Source of the DNA: Aurantibacter_A sp039941195
GTDB lineage: Bacteria > Bacteroidota > Bacteroidia > Flavobacteriales > Flavobacteriaceae
Assembly (NCBI RefSeq): GCF_039941195.1
Contig: NZ_JBDVFA010000035.1
Span: forward strand, 1-64,000
Direction: 5' to 3'
Length of the DNA stretch: 64,000 bases
How positions within the stretch are numbered: the stretch's first letter is position 1; the number at the start of each line of letters is the position of its first letter. A model generated the notes under the pieces. That model saw only the letters and a program-made list of their open reading frames with translations, did no database searches and was not told where the DNA came from. This document shows positions 16,908-25,844 of this stretch, in pieces. Both the position numbers and the translations under genes were made by a program.

Positions 16908-17078
16908 ATGAGAACAATTTTACTTATTAAGGAAATTTACACTGAAGGTTTTAAAAATCTAGGGAACCTAATTGTAAAAAAGTACTTCAAATTTTTTGCA
17001 TGGTTCACTTTTATCATGTTCATTATTGTGCTTTATGCATTTATTTATAGAGTATCAACAGGCTTTCCGTTTGAATGA
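16908..17078 (+). CDS. Small single-span membrane protein (56 residues), possibly DUF6747-like
   Basis: This short ORF has a basic amphipathic start (KEIYTEGFKNLGNLIVKKYFK), one transmembrane helix (about residues 29-47) and a short tail ending RVSTGFPFE. A strong terminator follows 33 bases after its stop, which supports a real single-gene transcript. From memory it resembles a short Flavobacteriaceae-only family labelled DUF6747; I could not verify this. The 180 bases before it and the 200 bases after the terminator contain nothing else I can support. Confidence 0.7.
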   Translation: MRTILLIKEIYTEGFKNLGNLIVKKYFKFFAWFTFIMFIIVLYAFIYRVSTGFPFE

Positions 17079-17110
17079 TATTAAAATTAGAATGTAATTA
17101 TTTACACAAG

Positions 17111-17137
17111 ACCGCAACCATTAGGTTGCGGTTTTTT
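17111..17137 (+). terminator. Intrinsic terminator after the small membrane-protein gene
   Basis: The 9-bp stem ACCGCAACC (17111-17119) pairs with GGTTGCGGT (17124-17132) around ATTA, with six T overlapping and following the stem. Confidence 0.88.
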
Positions 17138-17338
17138 ACTTTAAAGTGATTATTACATTTATAAATTCAGATAAAAATTAAAGTCATTGTATAAATATGA
17201 ATTCATTCAAATATCAGTACTACTGATTTATTTGAACCTTATTGGCAAGGTTTATTTAGTTACACTACCTAATAAGTTTTTCAACTATCCAACAATAAGC
17301 TTATATTGAGAAAAATAAACGTCTTACTTAGTTTTATT

Positions 17339-18280
17339 ATGAAAAGTCATTTTCTAATAATCGTATCAATTTTAACTTTTTTTACACTCACCAAGTGCTT
17401 TGCCCAAGTAAAAAACGATAAAATTCAAATTATTATAGATGCCGATACTGCAAATGAGGTTGACGACCTTTTCGCATTAGCACGAGCAATCAAAGAACCT
17501 AAATTTAATGTTTTAGGAATAACTTCGGCTCAATTCCACACTTCTCCTTTGGCATCAGATTCTTCTGTTTATGAAAGTCAGAAAATAAATGATGAACTAT
17601 TACGTCTAATGAACAGAGAAGATATTGCCTTGCCTTTAGGCAGTAATACTCCTTTACTAAATAAAACCATTCCAGCCTCTTCTGCAGCAGCCGATTTTAT
17701 TATAAATAAAGCGCATAGTATGAAAGGTGAACAAAAATTACAGGTTGTAATTCTCGGGCCATGTACCAATGTAGCCTCAGCTATATTAAAAGACAAAACT
17801 ATAATACCTAAAATTCAGGTATATTATATAGGTTTTTGGCATGATACTAAAAAAAACATTTACGATAAAAATGAATTTAATTCTGGAAACGACCCTATAG
17901 CAGTTGATGTACTCTTAAATTCTCCTAATCTAGATTTTTCGATAATGACTGCTACAACATGCCAACATCTTGTTTTTGACAAAACAGAGGTTGATAAAAA
18001 TTTAAAAGGGAAGGGTTCTATTTCTGACTATTTAGTAAATCGCTGGGACACATATGAACGATGGTGGACCAAAGAAGACCCTGAAAAACAAAAGTGGATT
18101 ATGTGGGATTTAGCAATTGTAACTGCACTTATTCATCCCGAATTAGCAGAAAAGGCTAAATTTATAACTCCAAAGGAAAATGAACAACGCTTAATAACCA
18201 TTTATACAAGTATTGATGTTCCAGAAATGAAAAGTGATTTTTGGTCAAGTCTTGTACCTAGCAAAATCAATAAAAATTGA
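17339..18280 (+). CDS. Exported inosine-uridine-type nucleoside hydrolase
   Basis: The chosen ATG gives 313 residues with a good signal peptide (MKSHFLIIVS ... KCFAQ). An upstream TTG at 17306 would only lengthen it without support. The calcium-binding N-terminal motif of nucleoside hydrolases is present in variant form (D34, D36, D42, D43; usual DTDxGxDD). The family splits the N-glycosidic bond of nucleosides to base plus ribose. Export suggests action in the periplasm. It lies 3 bases before a methylthioribose-kinase-like gene and is followed by an ADP-ribosylglycohydrolase, forming one operon. Confidence 0.85.
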   Translation: MKSHFLIIVSILTFFTLTKCFAQVKNDKIQIIIDADTANEVDDLFALARAIKEPKFNVLGITSAQFHTSPLASDSSVYESQKINDELLRLMNREDIALPLGSNTPLLNKTIPASSAAADFIINKAHSMKGEQKLQVVILGPCTNVASAILKDKTIIPKIQVYYIGFWHDTKKNIYDKNEFNSGNDPIAVDVLLNSPNLDFSIMTATTCQHLVFDKTEVDKNLKGKGSISDYLVNRWDTYERWWTKEDPEKQKWIMWDLAIVTALIHPELAEKAKFITPKENEQRLITIYTSIDVPEMKSDFWSSLVPSKINKN

Positions 18281-18283
18281 TTA

Positions 18284-19258
18284 ATGAAAACTTTTGATCA
18301 AAACACCATTATTTCAGCGCTGCAAGAATACTTCCATGAAAATAATTGGTTACTTACCAAGCACGAAGAGGTTTTATCACTTGAGAAGCCTGGAGAGGGA
18401 AATATGAATGTTGTTTTACGAATTAAAACAAATGAGCGGTCATTTATATTAAAACAATCCCGCCCTTTTGTTCAAAAATATCAACAAATATCTGCACCAA
18501 TAGAACGGGTAATTGTAGAACATCAGTTTTATAAAACTTTAGAGAAAAGTGCTTTAAGTGCCCATATGCCTAAAATACTAGGTTGCGATGTATCTAATTT
18601 TGTTATGCTTTTAGAAGACTTGGGTGATTGCGAAGATATGGTCACCATTTATAACAAAAGAGAAATAGGTAAAAAGGCATTTCAAAAGTTAATCTTTATT
18701 ATTGGACTAATTCACCGAACAAAAGTAACCGATAATTATCCTGATAATATTGAAATGCGAGAACTTAACCATCAGCATATATTTGTGCTACCTTTTATGC
18801 AGGAAAATGGATTTTCGTTAGATGATATTCAACCCGGATTGCAAGAATTATCAATTCCCTATAAAAATGATAAAGCATTAAAAAAAGTAGTTAAAAAAGT
18901 AGGATCAAAATATTTATCAAAAGGAAACACCTTATTACATGGCGATTACTATCCAGGAAGTTGGATGACAGAAAAGAATAATCTTTATGTAATAGACCCC
19001 GAATTTAGTTTTAAAGGGTTTGCTGAATTTGATTTAGGTATAATGGCTGCCCACCTGATAATGGCTACGGGAAAGAAAAAATATTTAAACCGAATTCATC
19101 TAAATTACGACGGTGAAATTGATTTTAAATTACTTTCGAAAGTTGCTGGAATAGAAATACTGCGACGTATAATAGGTTTAGCACAATTACCTTTAGACCG
19201 TACCATTGAAGAGAAGAAAAAACTACTAAAAAAAGCTCGTAAAATGATTTTAGTATGA
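18284..19258 (+). CDS. Phosphotransferase of the 5-methylthioribose-kinase-like group
   Basis: This 324-residue cytosolic kinase has the APH/choline-kinase fold. The N-terminal GEGNMNVVLRI resembles the GDGNLN loop of MtnK. The catalytic loop is H219-G-D221 with Ser at 226 where most APH enzymes have Asn, and MtnK also has Ser there. The metal site is VIDPEFSF with D238, again like MtnK (IDPEFAF). Phosphorylation of the anomeric hydroxyl of ribose or a 5-substituted ribose is therefore the best guess. It overlaps the ADP-ribosylglycohydrolase gene by 4 bases. The true substrate is unknown. Confidence 0.75.
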   Translation: MKTFDQNTIISALQEYFHENNWLLTKHEEVLSLEKPGEGNMNVVLRIKTNERSFILKQSRPFVQKYQQISAPIERVIVEHQFYKTLEKSALSAHMPKILGCDVSNFVMLLEDLGDCEDMVTIYNKREIGKKAFQKLIFIIGLIHRTKVTDNYPDNIEMRELNHQHIFVLPFMQENGFSLDDIQPGLQELSIPYKNDKALKKVVKKVGSKYLSKGNTLLHGDYYPGSWMTEKNNLYVIDPEFSFKGFAEFDLGIMAAHLIMATGKKKYLNRIHLNYDGEIDFKLLSKVAGIEILRRIIGLAQLPLDRTIEEKKKLLKKARKMILV

Positions 19259-20538
19259 AAATAAAACTAATCATAGCAGGTATATTTTGTTTTTCTTTTT
19301 TTCTTTCCTGTAACGAATCGACTAAAGATGTAGCTATACCATCACCTGAGAATTCAGCTTTCATCTCAGATATTATTAAATTATCAAAAGAAGAGTATTA
19401 TGATAAGGTATTAGGTGCATTGGTTGGTTCGGCGATAGGTGATGCTATGGGTGCCTCAACGGAAATGTGGCATCGTAGTGAAATTCAATTGAAATACGGT
19501 TATATCAATGGACTAACACCAGCTACAAGAGAGCAATCACCAGAGGGTACTTGGGATCACAATTTATTAGCTGGGGCAACCACCGATGATACACGCTGGA
19601 AATACTTTATGGTTAAATATTTTTCTAGTACTCAAGGAGATTTGAATCCCGAAAATTTTTCAAAATTTATTACAGACTACTATGCTTCGTTAACAAAAGA
19701 GTTAGGTAGTGATGAAGTATCAAGAAATCCTGATTTACTAGACAATCAAATTGAAAAAGTTGATTGGATTAAAGAATGGGCTCGAGTTTCATTAGCTTAT
19801 CAAAATGGAGGTAAAGCTTATCAAAAAGCACAAAATCGTTTTTACGGTGGTGAAATGTCTTGCGCAGGTCAATTATATACACCAATGTTTGGTTTATTAA
19901 CAAGTACTCCAGATGAAGCCTACAATATGGCATATGAGCATTCCATTTTTGACATCGGTTATGCAAAAGATATATCGGGACTTGTAGCTGCAATGACACA
20001 GACAGCAATGCGAACAAAAAATATAGATTCAATTTTAAACACAGCAGTTTTTGTAGATCCTTTAGGGTATAAAAGTTCACGACTGGTAACTCGTATTAGT
20101 CAAAATGTTCTTGATTCCTCCCGACGTACCGTGTTAGTTTCAAGAAAATTATCTGCAGAAAACGATTCTATTATTACGGCCATACCAAAAGGATATCCGC
20201 AAACAAAGCAAGCATGGATACAACAAGATTACCTGTATTCGTTTTTAGATAATGATAAAAAAGCCATTGCATTCCATGCTGGTGAAATATGGCAGATTAT
20301 GGTTACCGCAATAGATTATGGCCAGGGTGATTTTCAAAAGACCATGCAATTCATTGTAAATTATGGCCGTGATAATGATACTGTAGCGGCCGTTGCTGGT
20401 ATGATACTTGGCGCTAAAGATGGCTACAATAACTTACCAGAAGATTTAAAAACGAATGTATTAAAAGTGAGTAAGGAAAATATGGGAATAAATCTGGAAG
20501 CATTAGCCACTGAAATGACCAATAACCTTTATCATTAA
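19255..20538 (+). CDS. ADP-ribosylglycohydrolase-family lipoprotein
   Basis: This 427-residue protein has a lipoprotein signal (IIAGIFCFSFFLSC, Cys near residue 19), so it is probably anchored in the envelope. The family metal-site motifs are present: GSAIGDAMGAS, TDDTRWKYF and GRDNDTVAAVAGMILGA. The family removes ADP-ribose from proteins or small molecules, or hydrolyses related N-glycosides. It is the third gene of an operon with a nucleoside hydrolase and an MtnK-like kinase, which fits a nucleoside or ADP-ribose salvage role. Its substrate here is not known. Confidence 0.85.
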   Translation: MKIKLIIAGIFCFSFFLSCNESTKDVAIPSPENSAFISDIIKLSKEEYYDKVLGALVGSAIGDAMGASTEMWHRSEIQLKYGYINGLTPATREQSPEGTWDHNLLAGATTDDTRWKYFMVKYFSSTQGDLNPENFSKFITDYYASLTKELGSDEVSRNPDLLDNQIEKVDWIKEWARVSLAYQNGGKAYQKAQNRFYGGEMSCAGQLYTPMFGLLTSTPDEAYNMAYEHSIFDIGYAKDISGLVAAMTQTAMRTKNIDSILNTAVFVDPLGYKSSRLVTRISQNVLDSSRRTVLVSRKLSAENDSIITAIPKGYPQTKQAWIQQDYLYSFLDNDKKAIAFHAGEIWQIMVTAIDYGQGDFQKTMQFIVNYGRDNDTVAAVAGMILGAKDGYNNLPEDLKTNVLKVSKENMGINLEALATEMTNNLYH

Positions 20539-20549
20539 AACTTAATTCA

Positions 20550-22109
20550 CTACCAAATTCTTCTAATTTTATTTAAGTACAATTCTTTAATCAACATCTC
20601 AGAATCACCTTTATTTTCAACAGACAAATTACTATAAGCCTTGTTTGGAAAAAGTTGCGCGGTCATTACAAATTGACCACCGTTTAAGAATATTTCTATG
20701 GATGATTTATCCATTAATATTCGCACTTCAAATTCTTTTTCTGGCAAATTACCTATTGGCATCTTTTGAATACTTCCAAAATCTTCTTGAAAGTCAGTTT
20801 TACCAGATTTGGTTCTATCTAATATAGCCAATTTATCTTCACTATCAAGAGCAAAAATCACCTCTTCATTTAACTCATTACTAAGTTTTAACTGAAAATC
20901 TTTCGTTTTAGTTTTAAATACTACTTCTGACTGATTCAAATTTTCGAAATAAAACAATTCTTTTTTATTACTTGGTAGTGTTACATTTTTTGGTTCACCC
21001 TTTGAAACTATTGTGCTGAGATTTTCAATAGGATAATTTATTAAGCTAATATCATCATCAAATTTCTCTAAAGTTAATTTTCTTGCAACTGTCATAGCAC
21101 TTCGCCATTTTTCGGTTGGTGTATCTCTAGCATAGGTCCAATTACTCATCCAACCAATAAAAATACGTTCATTATCAGGTGTATTATCATATGTTACTCC
21201 TGCATAATTATCAGTACCCCAGTCTAGCCATTTAGTATCTTTTTGCTGTGTAGTAAAAGTTTTACCATCAAAATCTCCAACAAAATATTGTGTACCACTT
21301 CCACCATTTGGGGCACCTGGGTTTATACTAATTAATAGCACCCATTTTTCTTGATTGGTATCACCAACTTTCAATTTAAACAAATCTGGACATTCCCACA
21401 CCCCTCCATGTGCTCCTTTGTCTATTCCAAACTTTCCTGTCATTGTCCAAGATTTTAAATCTTTAGAACTGTAAAACTGTGCGTGATCACCGGCAACCAA
21501 GGTTATAATCCAATTTTTAGACGGCTCATGCCACATTACTTTCGGGTCTCTAAAATCTTTAATATCAGAATTGCCAATTACGGGATTTCCCTCATATTTC
21601 ACCCACGAGTCTCCATTATCTAAACTATAAGCAATACCCTGTGTTTGAAAATCTTTTCTTCCAGCCTTTTCTCCTTCCATTAAATGATAGGTGTAAACAG
21701 CAACTAAAGGTGGGTTCTCTAAAGACCCAAAACCAGAAGTATTTTGTTTATCCAATACAGCTCCACCAGAAAAAATTAAACCTAATTCATCGGGGTATAA
21801 GGCTATTGGTTTGTGTTTCCAATGAACTAAATCGGCACTAGTTGCGTGACCCCAGTGCATTGGTCCCCATACAATATCGTCTGGGTAGTACTGATAAAAT
21901 AAATGATAAATTCCTTTATGATAAACCATTCCATTTGGATCGTTCATCCAACTTTTCTCGGGTGTAAAATGATATTGAGAACGATAAGGTTCACTGTAAT
22001 AGAGCGAATCTACATTCTCACTTACAGCTTTTTCTAAGCTCTGTTTTTTTGTCTCTTTACACGAATTAATGAATAGTGCAAATAAAAACAGAAACAGTAA
22101 TTTTTTCAT
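20550..22109 (-). CDS. GH32 fructan/sucrose hydrolase lipoprotein
   Basis: This 519-residue protein has a lipoprotein signal (LFLFALFINSC). The five-bladed propeller carries the GH32 catalytic set: D57 in WMNDPNG (nucleophile), D188 in RDP (transition-state) and E239 in EC-P (acid/base). A C-terminal beta-sandwich follows, with the SIEIFLNGG stretch. The family hydrolyses levan, inulin or sucrose. No SusC/SusD pair or fructokinase lies beside it, so it is a lone gene. It converges on the ADP-ribosylglycohydrolase and diverges from the rhodanese gene. Confidence 0.93.
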   Translation of the reverse strand: MKKLLFLFLFALFINSCKETKKQSLEKAVSENVDSLYYSEPYRSQYHFTPEKSWMNDPNGMVYHKGIYHLFYQYYPDDIVWGPMHWGHATSADLVHWKHKPIALYPDELGLIFSGGAVLDKQNTSGFGSLENPPLVAVYTYHLMEGEKAGRKDFQTQGIAYSLDNGDSWVKYEGNPVIGNSDIKDFRDPKVMWHEPSKNWIITLVAGDHAQFYSSKDLKSWTMTGKFGIDKGAHGGVWECPDLFKLKVGDTNQEKWVLLISINPGAPNGGSGTQYFVGDFDGKTFTTQQKDTKWLDWGTDNYAGVTYDNTPDNERIFIGWMSNWTYARDTPTEKWRSAMTVARKLTLEKFDDDISLINYPIENLSTIVSKGEPKNVTLPSNKKELFYFENLNQSEVVFKTKTKDFQLKLSNELNEEVIFALDSEDKLAILDRTKSGKTDFQEDFGSIQKMPIGNLPEKEFEVRILMDKSSIEIFLNGGQFVMTAQLFPNKAYSNLSVENKGDSEMLIKELYLNKIRRIW

Positions 22110-22162
22110 ATGGTAGTATTTTTAGAGGCTATTTCAATCGACTTATAACATTGATAATATAG

Positions 22163-22170
22163 TATATTTG
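22163..22170 (+). promoter_or_regulatory. Possible -7 element of the rhodanese gene
   Basis: TATATTTG matches TAnnTTTG and ends 8 bases before the ATG, so the transcript would start within a few bases of the start codon. No good -33 TTTG is seen. Confidence 0.35.
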
Positions 22171-22178
22171 CCGTTAAA

Positions 22179-22703
22179 ATGAAACACATTTTGAATAAAG
22201 CATTAATAATACTATTTATTTTATCAACTGTTTTTACGGCATTTGGGCAAACCAAGATAGATCGTACTTTACGACAATTGAACAAAGAAAGCGTTCCTTA
22301 CACTTATGTTGAAAACTTAGAGGACACAAACAATATTATTTTACTTGATACCAGAGAAAAAGTAGAGTTTAATGTTAGTCACCTCGAAAATGCGATTTGG
22401 GTTGGATACAAAAATTTCGAAATTGATTCAATTAAACATAGAATTCCAGATACTGATAGTGAAGTAGTTGTGTATTGTTCTATTGGTGTTCGTTCAGAAG
22501 ATATTGGAGAAAAACTAAAAAAAGCAGGTTACTCAAACGTAAAGAATCTATATGGCGGAATATTTGAATGGAAAAATAAGGGGAATATAGTCTACGATAC
22601 GCTTGGCACAAAAACTGAACGCGTTCATGCATTTAACAAACAATGGGGCAAATTATTGACAGCTGGCGAAAAAGTTTACGACAAAAAGAAAAATAAGCGA
22701 TAA
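22179..22703 (+). CDS. Exported rhodanese-domain protein
   Basis: This 174-residue protein has a signal peptide (cleavage near AFGQ) and one rhodanese domain. The active-site Cys is C100 in the loop YCSIGVRS, preceded by the LLDTRE motif. The family moves sulfane sulfur or, in other contexts, acts on arsenate-like anions. It is the first gene of a set usually found near arsenosugar biosynthesis genes. Its natural substrate is not known. Confidence 0.88.
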   Translation: MKHILNKALIILFILSTVFTAFGQTKIDRTLRQLNKESVPYTYVENLEDTNNIILLDTREKVEFNVSHLENAIWVGYKNFEIDSIKHRIPDTDSEVVVYCSIGVRSEDIGEKLKKAGYSNVKNLYGGIFEWKNKGNIVYDTLGTKTERVHAFNKQWGKLLTAGEKVYDKKKNKR

Positions 22704-22753
22704 GACATTTCAGACAATTTAATGTCTTGAATGGGCTTTAAAATATATTCATA

Positions 22754-23431
22754 TTGGGAATTTTGGTACAAAAACAGCAAAAAACAGACAAAAAAACTGT
22801 TCATTTTAGTTTAATAAACTCTAAAAACTTATTGCTCATATTTACGCGCAATCCAGAATTAGGAAAATGTAAAACCCGACTAGCAGCTAAAATTGGGAAT
22901 GAATCGGCATTAGAAATTTATAAGTTTCTATTGAAACATACGGTTAGCTTTACTCAAAATTTAAACGTTGCAAAACATGTTTATTATTCCGAAGAAATTT
23001 GGGAAGACGACATTTGGGATTCGCTATATTATGATAAAAAATTACAGACTGGTGATAATTTAGGGGATAGAATGGCTAATGCCTTCCAAGATGGATTTAC
23101 ATCAGGTTTTGAGAAAATTATCGTTATAGGTAGTGATATGTATGATTTAAGTCAAAGTGATATTGAATCGGCATTTTCAACTTTAGATAATAATGATTTT
23201 GTATTAGGACCAGCAGATGATGGTGGATATTATTTATTAGGCATGAAAAATTTTAATTCAAATCTCTTTCAGAATAAAGATTGGGGAACGGCAACAGTTC
23301 TTGAAAATTCTTTAAAAGATTTAGCAGATGAAAAATTAGCCTTGCTCGACACACGAAATGACATTGACGTTTATGAAGACATTGAAAATATCGAAGTTTT
23401 TTATCCTTTTATAAAACATATGAAAGTATGA
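22754..23431 (+). CDS. TIGR04282-family arsenosugar biosynthesis glycosyltransferase-like protein
   Basis: This 225-residue nucleotidyltransferase-fold protein begins its conserved core at LLLIFTRNPELGKCKTRLA. It contains IIVIGSDMYDL and the family's GPADDGGYYLLGMK stretch. The start is uncertain: the frame opens with TTG at 22754 and has no ATG before the conserved core, so the first 25-30 residues are tentative. It overlaps the purine nucleoside phosphorylase gene by 4 bases. The family name comes from gene neighbourhoods with the radical-SAM enzyme ArsS, which is absent here. Confidence 0.82.
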   Translation: MGILVQKQQKTDKKTVHFSLINSKNLLLIFTRNPELGKCKTRLAAKIGNESALEIYKFLLKHTVSFTQNLNVAKHVYYSEEIWEDDIWDSLYYDKKLQTGDNLGDRMANAFQDGFTSGFEKIIVIGSDMYDLSQSDIESAFSTLDNNDFVLGPADDGGYYLLGMKNFNSNLFQNKDWGTATVLENSLKDLADEKLALLDTRNDIDVYEDIENIEVFYPFIKHMKV

Positions 23432-24243
23432 CACAAAAGCAATTAGATGAATCTGCGGCCTATTTAAAAGAAAGAGGGTTTGATAGCCCAGAAATAGGCA
23501 TTGTTTTAGGCACTGGATTAGGGAATCTAGTTGAAATTATTGAGAATCCGATTGTCGCCCATTACAATCAAATTCCATTTTTTCCACTTGCGACGGTTGA
23601 ATTTCATTCTGGTAAATTGATATTTGGCACAATAGAAAATAAAAAAGTTGTGGTAATGCAGGGTCGTTTTCATTTGTATGAGGGCTATGACTTTCAGGTC
23701 ATCACCTACCCCATTCGAATAATGCATCAATTAGGTATTAAAAAATTATTTATTTCTAATGCCGCAGGTGCCATAAACCTAGATTATAAAAAAGGTGATA
23801 TTATGCTAATAGAAGACCACATTAATCTACAAGGTGGCTCCCCGTTGGCATTTAAAAACGTATCTCAATTTGGAGAGCGATTTGTGGATATGATGGAGCC
23901 TTATGATATAGATATGCGTAAAAAATTAATGTCAATAGCCGAAAAAGAAGGAATTAATCTGAAAACCGGTGTTTATGCTTCTGTTGTTGGTCCACAATTG
24001 GAAACTAAAGCCGAATATAGAATGCTTAAAATTATAGGTTCAGATGCAGTAGGAATGAGTACTCTGCCTGAAGTAATAGTAGCCAACCATTTAAAATTAC
24101 CAATTGTAGCGGTCTCTGTATTAACTGACGAATGTGACCCGGACAACCTACAGCCCGCTAATATCGACGAAATCATAAAAATAGCTGAAGAAACCGAACC
24201 AAAAATGGTTAAACTCTTTAGTGAACTTATAAAAGTAGTTTAA
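23428..24243 (+). CDS. Purine-nucleoside phosphorylase, trimeric class
   Basis: This 271-residue cytosolic enzyme cleaves purine nucleosides with phosphate. Family segments seen are GIVLGTGLGNLV (phosphate site), MQGRFHLYEGY, ISNAAGAINLDYKKGD and TLPEVIVANHL with the base-binding region near VSVLTDECDP. Length is normal for the class. It is embedded between the two arsenosugar-type glycosyltransferase genes. That is a common arrangement and suggests it handles a by-product of adenosyl chemistry there. Confidence 0.93.
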   Translation: MTQKQLDESAAYLKERGFDSPEIGIVLGTGLGNLVEIIENPIVAHYNQIPFFPLATVEFHSGKLIFGTIENKKVVVMQGRFHLYEGYDFQVITYPIRIMHQLGIKKLFISNAAGAINLDYKKGDIMLIEDHINLQGGSPLAFKNVSQFGERFVDMMEPYDIDMRKKLMSIAEKEGINLKTGVYASVVGPQLETKAEYRMLKIIGSDAVGMSTLPEVIVANHLKLPIVAVSVLTDECDPDNLQPANIDEIIKIAEETEPKMVKLFSELIKVV

Positions 24244-24312
24244 CAAAAATTCTGGTATTTTGTAAGGTTTGGAACAACTATTGAACTAAATACTGAAACA
24301 AAACAGATTGCT

Positions 24313-25059
24313 ATGTTCAAGACCATAATTTTTACAGTTTTAGGTATTTCAATGTTTATTGGTACTAACTATGCTAATAGTTTTAAAAATGAAACTGTTA
24401 CAGACTATAAAGTTGCCAATCATACGTTATGGAACACCTTATTAGCCAAACATGTAGATTCTGAAGGCAATGTCGATTACGCCAGTTTCGTTGCAGATAA
24501 AGCTGATTTAGAAATCTATTTGGAATTACTAAACAAAAATACCCCTGATGATAATTGGTCTAAGAACGAAAAATTAGCGTATTACATAAATTTATATAAC
24601 GCCGCCACCGTAAAATTAATTCTGGATAACTATCCACTTAAGAGCATAAAAGACATTAATAGTCCTTGGGATAAAAAATGGGTACTTATTGGAGGAAAGA
24701 AATTCTCACTAGGTAGCATAGAGCATAAAATTCTCCGTAAAATGGATGAACCACGTATTCATTTTGCGATTAATTGTGCTTCATATTCCTGTCCTAAATT
24801 AATAAATACCGCCTTTCTTCCCAGTACCATGGAAGAACAATTAGAAGCTGCTACGGTAGATTTTATTAATGACACGACAAGGAATAAAATAACAGAAGAC
24901 AAAGTTCAATTGTCCAACATTTTCAAATGGTACAAATCTGATTTTACGGACAATGGATCGTTAATTGATTATCTAAATAAATATGCTACTTCGAGAGCTT
25001 CTAATGATTCTAAAATATCATATTTAAAATACGATTGGGGCTTAAATCAAGCACGTTAA
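24313..25059 (+). CDS. Exported DUF547 protein
   Basis: This 248-residue protein has a signal peptide (cleavage near YANS) and a DUF547 domain. Conserved parts are YYINLYNAATVKLILDNYP, HFAINCASYSCP with two Cys, and FKWYKSDF near the end. The biochemical role is unknown, though the conserved His/Cys cluster suggests an enzyme. It is part of the arsenosugar-type gene set and ends 4 bases before the TIGR04283 gene. Confidence 0.88.
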   Translation: MFKTIIFTVLGISMFIGTNYANSFKNETVTDYKVANHTLWNTLLAKHVDSEGNVDYASFVADKADLEIYLELLNKNTPDDNWSKNEKLAYYINLYNAATVKLILDNYPLKSIKDINSPWDKKWVLIGGKKFSLGSIEHKILRKMDEPRIHFAINCASYSCPKLINTAFLPSTMEEQLEAATVDFINDTTRNKITEDKVQLSNIFKWYKSDFTDNGSLIDYLNKYATSRASNDSKISYLKYDWGLNQAR

Positions 25060-25063
25060 TTCC

Positions 25064-25753
25064 ATGTCCATAAGTATAATAATACCAGTTTTTAATGAAG
25101 CCAGTATTATTGCTAGCTTGCTAACTTATCTAAAGCAAAATTCTGACAAGCGAAACATAAAGGAGATTATTGTTGTAGATGGCGGCAGTACGGATCAAAC
25201 AATTACAATTGCAAAAGAATCTGGTGCTAAAGTAATTCAATCAGTAAAAGGAAGGTCTAGACAACTAAATTGTGGCGCAAAATATGCCATAGGAAATATA
25301 CTTTACTTTTTACATGTTGACACGCTACCACCCAAAAATTTCGACAGTTCAATTTTAAGTGCAGTTCATGCCAATAGTCAGGCGGGATGTTTTAGAATGA
25401 AATTCGATACAAAGAATACATTCCTAAGTTTTTTTGCATGGATGACCAAACTCAATTTCAAAATTTGTCGCGGAGGTGACCAATCTTTATTTATCACTAA
25501 AGAATTATTTGAGCTAACCGGAGGTTTTAACGAGAGTTATGATGTTTATGAGGACAATGAATTTACTGACCGACTCTATGAAATAATTGATTTTAAAATC
25601 CTACCTCGGCATGTAATTACTTCCGCACGGCGATATGAGGAAATTGGCACTGTAAAACTCCAATACTATTTTGGCGTTATGCATTTTAAAAATTATACTG
25701 GTGCCGGACCTAAAAAATTACATGAGTATTATTTAAGAAAAATCGCAGTTTAA
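25064..25753 (+). CDS. TIGR04283-family GT2 glycosyltransferase (arsenosugar-type)
   Basis: This 229-residue GT-A glycosyltransferase starts SIIIPVFNEASIIASLL. It has VVDGGSTDQT (nucleotide binding) and the DXD-like element in FLHVDT, with CRGGDQSLF later. The family is defined by co-occurrence with ArsS-type arsenosugar genes. It completes the cassette begun by the rhodanese gene. No radical-SAM ArsS or methyltransferase ArsM is seen in the window, so the pathway product is uncertain. Confidence 0.85.
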   Translation: MSISIIIPVFNEASIIASLLTYLKQNSDKRNIKEIIVVDGGSTDQTITIAKESGAKVIQSVKGRSRQLNCGAKYAIGNILYFLHVDTLPPKNFDSSILSAVHANSQAGCFRMKFDTKNTFLSFFAWMTKLNFKICRGGDQSLFITKELFELTGGFNESYDVYEDNEFTDRLYEIIDFKILPRHVITSARRYEEIGTVKLQYYFGVMHFKNYTGAGPKKLHEYYLRKIAV

Positions 25754-25844
25754 ATCTGTTAACAAAATATCGATTACATTCGATTATACCCATTATTACT
25801 CAGCATGTTATATATTTATATATCCGTCCTGACTAAAATTTAAA

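Noticed and set aside
20550..22109. Polysaccharide utilisation locus around the GH32 gene
   Set aside because: No SusC/SusD pair, sensor or other carbohydrate enzyme sits next to it.
22702..22728. 8-bp inverted repeat after the rhodanese gene
   Set aside because: AAGACATT/AATGTCTT begins at the stop codon but has no T-run and is A/T-rich; too weak to call a terminator.
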